Made by a program: the position numbers and the translations under genes. A DNA stretch of 20,304 nucleotides from positions 8,772 through 29,075 of the forward strand of contig HF987895.1 in assembly GCA_000431135.1 (NCBI GenBank). The letters run 5' to 3'. The stretch's first letter is position 1, and the number at the start of each line of letters is the position of its first letter. This DNA is from Clostridium sp. CAG:590. Lineage in GTDB: Bacteria; Bacillota; Clostridia; Lachnospirales; Lachnospiraceae. The notes beneath the pieces were generated by a model. It worked only from the letters and a program-made list of their open reading frames with translations, had not been told where the DNA came from and ran no database searches. Of this stretch, positions 15,855 through 20,304 are shown in pieces.

Positions 15855-16724
15855 ATGGAGATAGCGTACAAGCTGAATGTATTTGAAGGTCCATTGGATC
15901 TTTTGCTGCATTTGATTGAGAAGAACAAAGTAGATATATATGATATTCCGATCGTAACGATCACGGAACAGTATCTTGCCTATGTCAGTGAGATGCAGGA
16001 ACAGGATATGGATGTAATGAGCGAATTCCTTGTGATGGCAGGAACGTTGTTACAGATCAAGTCTAAGATGTTGCTGCCGAGAGAAGAGACAGAGGAAGAA
16101 GAGGAAGAAGATCCAAGAGCAGAACTTGTAAGACGATTGTTAGAATATAAGATGTACAAATATGCGGCATTAGAACTTAAAGATATGGAGTTAGATGCTT
16201 CGCATAATCTATATAAGAAACCAACCATTCCCAAGGAAGTAGAAGAATACCGTGAAGAAGTGGATCCGGCGGAATTGGTGGATGGCTTAACTCTTAGCAA
16301 GCTGAATGACATCTTCCGGTCTATCATGCGTAAGCAGGTGGATAAGATCGATCCGATCCGTTCCAAATTTGGAACGATAGAGAAGGAAGAGATCAATATT
16401 GAAGATCGTATGGTACAGATCCGTGAAGAGGTTCGAGGATTAAAAGGAATTAATTTCCGTACATTGTTAGAGACACAGCCAACCCGGATGAACATTATCA
16501 TTACGTTTATGTCGATCTTAGAACTGATGAAGGTAGGAGCGATTACCATTCGTCAGGAAGAGACATTTGGAGAGATTGTAATTGATTCTTTGGATGAGAT
16601 AGAAGTCACATCAGAGAGTGAGAATCGGTTAGAGGATGAGGTGACTTTTGCTGATGATCCGGACGAAGCGGCAGTTACGGAAGAAGAGAATCAAGAGACA
16701 GGCAGTGAAACAGGAGAAGAATAA
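15855..16724 (+). CDS. scpA: Segregation and condensation protein A
   Basis: The kleisin subunit of the bacterial SMC-ScpAB condensin, which compacts and segregates chromosomes. The N-terminal signature is clear: KLNVFEGPLDLLLHLIEKNKVDIYDIP (residues 5-31), then EFLVMAGTLLQIKSKMLLP. The middle carries an acidic run (EETEEEEEEDPRAELVRRLLEYKMYK), and the C-terminal winged-helix segment includes TFMSILELMKVGAITIRQEE. The last 45 residues are a Glu-rich tail, longer than in many homologues (289 residues in all). ATG 15855 follows a GAGG box at 15843-15846. The stop abuts the scpB start, so the two are coupled. Confidence 0.96.
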   Translation: MEIAYKLNVFEGPLDLLLHLIEKNKVDIYDIPIVTITEQYLAYVSEMQEQDMDVMSEFLVMAGTLLQIKSKMLLPREETEEEEEEDPRAELVRRLLEYKMYKYAALELKDMELDASHNLYKKPTIPKEVEEYREEVDPAELVDGLTLSKLNDIFRSIMRKQVDKIDPIRSKFGTIEKEEINIEDRMVQIREEVRGLKGINFRTLLETQPTRMNIIITFMSILELMKVGAITIRQEETFGEIVIDSLDEIEVTSESENRLEDEVTFADDPDEAAVTEEENQETGSETGEE

Positions 16725-17309
16725 ATGGAACAGGATATCAATGTAATAGAGGGAAGAATTGAAGCAATACTGTTCTCGGTAGGGGAAGCAGTAGAACGGG
16801 AACGGATTGCAAAAGCGTTAGACATGGATACCGCTACCGTTGTGAAGATCATTCATAACATGATGGACAAGTATGACAGTGTCGATCGTGGTGTAAGAAT
16901 TATCGAATTGGAAGATTCCTTTCAAATGTGTACCAAATCGGATTATTATGACACACTGGTAAAAGTTGTGAATATTCCAAAGAAACATGTATTGACCGAT
17001 GTGTTGCTGGAGACGTTATCCATTGTTGCATATAAGCAGCCGATCACAAGACAGGAGATCGAGGCGATTCGTGGAGTATCCTGCGTCCATGCAGTGAACA
17101 AGTTAGTCGAGTATAATCTGATTCATGAAGTAGGACGGTTAGATGCGGCAGGACGACCGATCCTGTTTGGTACAACTGACGACTTTTTAAGAAGCTTTGG
17201 GGTTCAGTCTACGGATGAATTACCGACGATCACACCGGACAAGATTGAAGACTTTAAGCAGCAGGCGATGGAAGAGGCACAGCTTTCCTTTGCACCGGTA
17301 AAGGATTGA
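16725..17309 (+). CDS. scpB: Segregation and condensation protein B
   Basis: Partner of ScpA in the SMC condensin complex, a small protein of two winged-helix domains. At 194 residues it has normal length. Signature segments are IEAILFSVGEAVERERIAKAL (about 9-29), FQMCTKSDYYD, and LETLSIVAYKQPITRQEIEAIRGV (about 94-117), then LIHEVGRLDAAGRPILFGTT. The start follows the scpA TAA with no gap, with AGGAG at about 16712-16716 inside the end of scpA. It is followed after 57 bases by a D,D-carboxypeptidase gene, a neighbour also seen in Bacillus. Confidence 0.95.
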   Translation: MEQDINVIEGRIEAILFSVGEAVERERIAKALDMDTATVVKIIHNMMDKYDSVDRGVRIIELEDSFQMCTKSDYYDTLVKVVNIPKKHVLTDVLLETLSIVAYKQPITRQEIEAIRGVSCVHAVNKLVEYNLIHEVGRLDAAGRPILFGTTDDFLRSFGVQSTDELPTITPDKIEDFKQQAMEEAQLSFAPVKD

Positions 17310-17321
17310 TTCCGTGAATAT

Positions 17322-17350
17322 TCATAAATGATCTCATTCGGACATATACT
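17322..17350 (+). promoter_or_regulatory. Sigma-E-like promoter of the carboxypeptidase gene
   Basis: TCATAAA (17322-17328), 14 bases, CATATACT (17343-17350), in the short gap between scpB and the next gene. It resembles the site before spoIVA. A sigma-E promoter would fit a spore-cortex role. By-eye match only. Confidence 0.4.
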
Positions 17351-17366
17351 ACTGTGATAACAGATT

Positions 17367-18716
17367 ATGTGGAAAGATATGTCATTTTTTCAATCGTCTA
17401 ACGTTCGTAATATCATTTCTTCTGTATTTTCCAAGTACATAGAAGATCCGGCTGCATTATGGATATTTGCAAGTTTTTTGGTGCTCGGCTGTGCGATCAT
17501 TTATCCCCTTGATAAAATGACTGCACCGCAGGAGACGGATCAGGATTATGTAACATATCCCGCTGAATGGGCAGAAGAGGTTGTGGAGCATACGGATGAC
17601 AGTTATCCGGCAAATGCACAAACGATGATTAAGGAACCGGATACGCTGCATGCAAAATATGCATTGTTGATGGATGCGGATGACCACCGGGTGCTATTCC
17701 AAAAGGATGGCTATACCAAAGTTCCGATGGCAAGCACAACCAAAATTATGACTTTGCTGGTTGCACTTGAACAGGGCAATCCGGATAGCGTGGTTACGGT
17801 ATCGGAATATGCAGCATCCATGCCGAAGGTTAAGCTTGGCATGAAAACGGGTGAACAATATCGTCTGGGGGATCTGTTGTATTCCTTGATGTTGGAGTCA
17901 CATAATGATAGTGCAGTGGCAATTGCAGAACATATCGGTGGGAGTGTGGAAGGATTTTCGCAACTGATGAATGAGAAAGCAAAGACACTTGGAGCAGATA
18001 ACACCCATTTTGTTACACCGAACGGATTAGATGATAAAGATCACTATACGACTGCATATGATCTTGCACTGATCGCAAGCAGTGCGATTGAAAATGAAGA
18101 ATTTTGCAGAATTATACAGACACCAACGTATTCGTTTCATGAACAGGCAACCGGGCGGAATTTTACTTTGAATAACAAAGACCGTTTTCTGACATCCTAT
18201 GAAGGGGCAATTGGAATCAAGACCGGATTTACAGGTAACGCAGGATATTGTTTTGTTGGTGCAGTGCAAAAAGAGGATCGCCGTCTGGTAAGTGTGGTGT
18301 TGGCAAGCGGATGGCCGCCGAATAAAACATTCAAATGGAAAGACACGATCTGTCTGATGGATTATGGATCAAAAGCATACCAGAGAAAAGAAGTTGTCCG
18401 AAAAGGAACGGAATTTGGCGCAATACAAGTGTTTGACAGTATAGAAGGCGGAACGATTACACCTTATGTGGCGGAAAGTGTCTCGTTGCTCTTGAAACAA
18501 GGTGAGAATGTATCATTTCAGGTAAAAGTACCGGGCAGCATCAAAGCACCGGTGACAAAAGGTGAGACTGTAGGTAAGATCATAGTTGAGATTGATAAAC
18601 AACCATACAAGATATTACCTTTATATGCAAAAGAGAATAAAACACTGCTGACATATTCCTATATACTGAAAAATATTCTGTTTCGATATTTTATGTATCA
18701 AACAGTTGACTTTTAG
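17367..18716 (+). CDS. D-alanyl-D-alanine carboxypeptidase (DacB/DacF-like)
   Basis: A 449-residue penicillin-binding protein of family S11 that trims the terminal D-Ala of peptidoglycan stem peptides outside the membrane. The three active-site motifs are complete: S123-x-x-K126 in MASTTKIM, S178-H-N180, and K285-T-G in GIKTGFTG. A conserved segment HFVTPNGLDDKDHYTTAYDLA lies between them, and a C-terminal beta-rich domain follows (about 330-420). The N-terminus has about 30 soluble residues and then one membrane helix (31-47) without a clear cleavage site, so it may be anchored there. The last 20 residues are hydrophobic and aromatic. No strong RBS precedes ATG 17367; ATG 17379 is an alternative. 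Position after scpAB and the sigma-E-like promoter favour a sporulation (DacB/DacF) role, which is inference. Confidence 0.88.
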   Translation: MWKDMSFFQSSNVRNIISSVFSKYIEDPAALWIFASFLVLGCAIIYPLDKMTAPQETDQDYVTYPAEWAEEVVEHTDDSYPANAQTMIKEPDTLHAKYALLMDADDHRVLFQKDGYTKVPMASTTKIMTLLVALEQGNPDSVVTVSEYAASMPKVKLGMKTGEQYRLGDLLYSLMLESHNDSAVAIAEHIGGSVEGFSQLMNEKAKTLGADNTHFVTPNGLDDKDHYTTAYDLALIASSAIENEEFCRIIQTPTYSFHEQATGRNFTLNNKDRFLTSYEGAIGIKTGFTGNAGYCFVGAVQKEDRRLVSVVLASGWPPNKTFKWKDTICLMDYGSKAYQRKEVVRKGTEFGAIQVFDSIEGGTITPYVAESVSLLLKQGENVSFQVKVPGSIKAPVTKGETVGKIIVEIDKQPYKILPLYAKENKTLLTYSYILKNILFRYFMYQTVDF

Positions 18717-18734
18717 ACTTTAACGTGCTAAACT
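18706..18734 (+). promoter_or_regulatory. Promoter of the DAHP synthase gene
   Basis: TTGACT (18706-18711), 17 bases, TAAACT (18729-18734). The -35 overlaps the last codons of the carboxypeptidase gene. The leader is short (about 36 bases), leaving no room for a T-box or trp-type attenuator. Confidence 0.7.
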
Positions 18735-18777
18735 ACTAAAAAGAATTGAGAAACATACACAAAGGAGTGCTTGAATT

Positions 18778-19809
18778 ATGAGTTTACATTATATTTGCCA
18801 GGTACCTTCTGCTGAAGAGATCAAGGAATTATATCCAATGAGTGAGCAGTTGGTAAAAGTAAAACAGGAAAGAGACAATGAGATTAAAAAGATATTTACC
18901 GGAGAGTCGGATAAGTTTCTTGCTATTATCGGACCATGTTCTGCGGATAATGAAGAAGCAGTATTAGATTATATTACCCGTCTTGCCAAAGTACAGGAGA
19001 AGATCAAGGATAAGATTCTGATCATTCCAAGAATATATACGAATAAACCAAGAACAAATGGTTCCGGATACAAGGGTATGCTGCATCAGCCGAATCCGGA
19101 GGAAAAGCCGAATTTTATTGAAGGATTAAAAGCTATCCGTAAGATGCATATTGATGCAATTGCCGAGACAGGTTTGACCGCAGCAGATGAGATGTTATAT
19201 TCTGACAACTGGCCATACATGTCTGATATCTTATCTTATGTTGCAATTGGTGCCCGTTCTGTTGAGAACCAGTCCCACCGTTTGATCGCATCCGGAATTG
19301 ATGTTCCGGTCGGAATGAAGAATCCGACATCCGGTGACTTTTCCGTTATGATGAATTCATGTGTTGCAGGACAGTCGTCTCATACCTTTATGACATCCGG
19401 ATGGGAAGTAAAGTCTGACGGCAATCCGTTGACACACTGTATCCTTCGTGGCTCATTAAATCGTCACGGAGTTTCTGTTCCGAATTATCATTATGAAGAT
19501 CTGATCATGCTGCATGAGTCGTATGAGAAGTTTTCTACACTGAAGAATCCGGCAGTTATCGTGGATGCCAACCATAATAATTCCGGAAAGAAATGGGCAG
19601 AACAGCCTCGTATCGTAAAAGAGATCCTCCATAGTATGCGTCACAGCAAAGATGTTGCCAAACTTGTAAAAGGTGTTATGGTTGAATCATATATTGAGGA
19701 TGGTAATCAGGCAATCGGAGCCGGCTGCTATGGTAAATCTATCACAGATCCTTGTCTTGGCTGGGACAAATCAGAACGTCTCTTATTGGAGATGGCAGAT
19801 CTCCTATAA
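18778..19809 (+). CDS. aroF: 3-deoxy-7-phosphoheptulonate (DAHP) synthase, type I
   Basis: Condenses phosphoenolpyruvate with erythrose-4-phosphate, the first step of the shikimate pathway to aromatic amino acids. The 343 residues match the AroF/G/H class, and the metal and substrate motifs are there: GPCSADN with Cys54, RIYTNKPRTNGSGYKG with Lys90, GARSVENQSHR, GMKNPTSGDF, VDANHNNSGKK (metal His), and GVMVESYIEDGNQ with the metal Glu, then ITDPCLGW. ATG 18778 follows AAAGGAG at 18761-18767. The gene has its own promoter and terminator, so it is a one-gene unit. No fused chorismate mutase domain is present. Which aromatic amino acid gives feedback cannot be told from the sequence. Confidence 0.95.
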   Translation: MSLHYICQVPSAEEIKELYPMSEQLVKVKQERDNEIKKIFTGESDKFLAIIGPCSADNEEAVLDYITRLAKVQEKIKDKILIIPRIYTNKPRTNGSGYKGMLHQPNPEEKPNFIEGLKAIRKMHIDAIAETGLTAADEMLYSDNWPYMSDILSYVAIGARSVENQSHRLIASGIDVPVGMKNPTSGDFSVMMNSCVAGQSSHTFMTSGWEVKSDGNPLTHCILRGSLNRHGVSVPNYHYEDLIMLHESYEKFSTLKNPAVIVDANHNNSGKKWAEQPRIVKEILHSMRHSKDVAKLVKGVMVESYIEDGNQAIGAGCYGKSITDPCLGWDKSERLLLEMADLL

Positions 19810-19836
19810 AAGGATCATTTCACTATTAGAATATGA

Positions 19837-19878
19837 ATGGCATATACAGAACGGATCATATCTGTATATGCCATTTTT
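19837..19878 (+). terminator. Rho-independent terminator after DAHP synthase
   Basis: ATGGCATATACAGA (19837-19850) and TCTGTATATGCCAT (19861-19874) are a perfect 14-bp inverted repeat with a 10-base loop, followed by TTTT to 19878. Confidence 0.92.
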
Positions 19879-19913
19879 GCATCAGATTACAGTGTATGTT
19901 CATCCACTTTAAG

Positions 19914-19943
19914 TTGCGGATTCTTTGCAAAATAGTGTATAAT
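19914..19943 (+). promoter_or_regulatory. Promoter of deoB
   Basis: TTGCGG (19914-19919), 18 bases, TATAAT (19938-19943), followed by a GGAGGG box at 19974-19979 before ATG 19986. Confidence 0.6.
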
Positions 19944-19985
19944 AACAATGTGTTGGATTTATGGAGAATGATTGGAGGGATTGAT

Positions 19986-20304
19986 ATGTTTAGGAGAGTG
20001 ATATGGATTGTTATTGACAGCGTGGGAATTGGGGAAGCTCCGGATGCTGAAGTATTTGGCGATGTTGGAGCAGATACGATTGGGAATATAATCAAGAAAC
20101 GGGGATATCTTCACGTACCGAATATGGAACGATTGGGATTGTTTTCCATCACAGGAACTTCCCTTCCGAAAAAAGACACCGTACCGATCGGTGCATATGG
20201 AAAAGCAAGAGAGATCTCTATGGGAAAAGATACAACGACCGGCCATTGGGAAATGACCGGAATTGAGACCAAACAGCCGTTTCCGACTTATCCGGATGGT
20301 TTTC
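19986..20304 (+). CDS. deoB: Phosphopentomutase, N-terminal part (partial)
   Basis: DeoB interconverts (deoxy)ribose-1-phosphate and -5-phosphate in nucleoside salvage, in the cytoplasm. The first 106 codons are seen before the window ends. The N-terminus MFRRVIWIVIDSVGIGEAPD has the first metal-binding Asp (Asp11). The conserved segment KDTTTGHWEMTG at 81-92 places a threonine at 85, the position phosphorylated in studied homologues. GGAGGG precedes ATG 19986. The yfiH-type phosphorylase at 4050 feeds the same kind of pathway, but the genes are far apart. Confidence 0.95.
   Translation, partial: MFRRVIWIVIDSVGIGEAPDAEVFGDVGADTIGNIIKKRGYLHVPNMERLGLFSITGTSLPKKDTVPIGAYGKAREISMGKDTTTGHWEMTGIETKQPFPTYPDGF

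Noticed and set aside
15980..16549. 189-codon open frame on the minus strand across scpA
   Set aside because: The sense frame is unambiguous ScpA; the antisense product is Ser/Ile-rich low-complexity, typical of an antisense shadow.
18735..18777. Riboswitch, T-box or attenuator before the DAHP synthase gene
   Set aside because: The leader is only about 40 bases, with no hairpin, no T-run and no leader peptide.

Overview
The window looks like chromosomal DNA of an endospore-forming, low-GC Firmicute of the class Clostridia, most likely family Lachnospiraceae. The reasons are gene order (rnhB-ylqG-ylqH-yraN, der-plsY-gpsA-spoIVA, scpA-scpB-dac), strong AGGAGG-type ribosome binding sites, the sporulation gene spoIVA, and a gut-type secreted protein with GLUG, Ig-like, CxxC and LRR modules. 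The genus cannot be fixed from the sequence alone. Every supported gene is on the + strand.

Layout. (1) 1-4913: the end of one signal peptidase I gene, a complete second lepB, a frame-disrupted rnhB, the orphan flagellar-like pair ylqG/ylqH, yraN, and a YfiH-type purine nucleoside phosphorylase; spacing suggests one operon. (2) 4957-8136: a promoter region with repeated TTGTAAAC boxes, then der, plsY and gpsA, closed by a strong terminator. (3) 8137-9793: a sigma-E-like promoter, spoIVA (frame-disrupted) and a hairpin. (4) 9837-15718: a LuxR-type regulator with a helical, TPR/MalT-like body and a 1397-residue secreted modular protein, closed by a hairpin whose arm matches the one in front of the pair. 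(5) 15786-18716: scpA-scpB (condensin) and a D,D-carboxypeptidase with a sigma-E-like promoter. (6) 18706-19878: aroF-type DAHP synthase with its own promoter and terminator. (7) 19914-end: promoter and first 106 codons of deoB.

Most of the window is housekeeping: protein export, RNA/DNA hybrid repair, ribosome assembly, phospholipid synthesis, chromosome segregation, aromatic amino acid synthesis and nucleoside salvage. The accessory part is the luxR plus surface-protein pair, which sits between two near-matching hairpins and is the best candidate for an acquired or duplicated cassette.

Three genes (rnhB, spoIVA, luxR) carry local length changes that break the frame, two of them at homopolymers (T11, G8). 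Either the assembly has local errors or these are real lesions or slippage sites. RnhB can be restored by one T less in the T11 tract. The luxR C-terminus reads as a normal family ending (AVERAREIGII) only in another frame, after a G/C-rich patch unlike the surrounding DNA.
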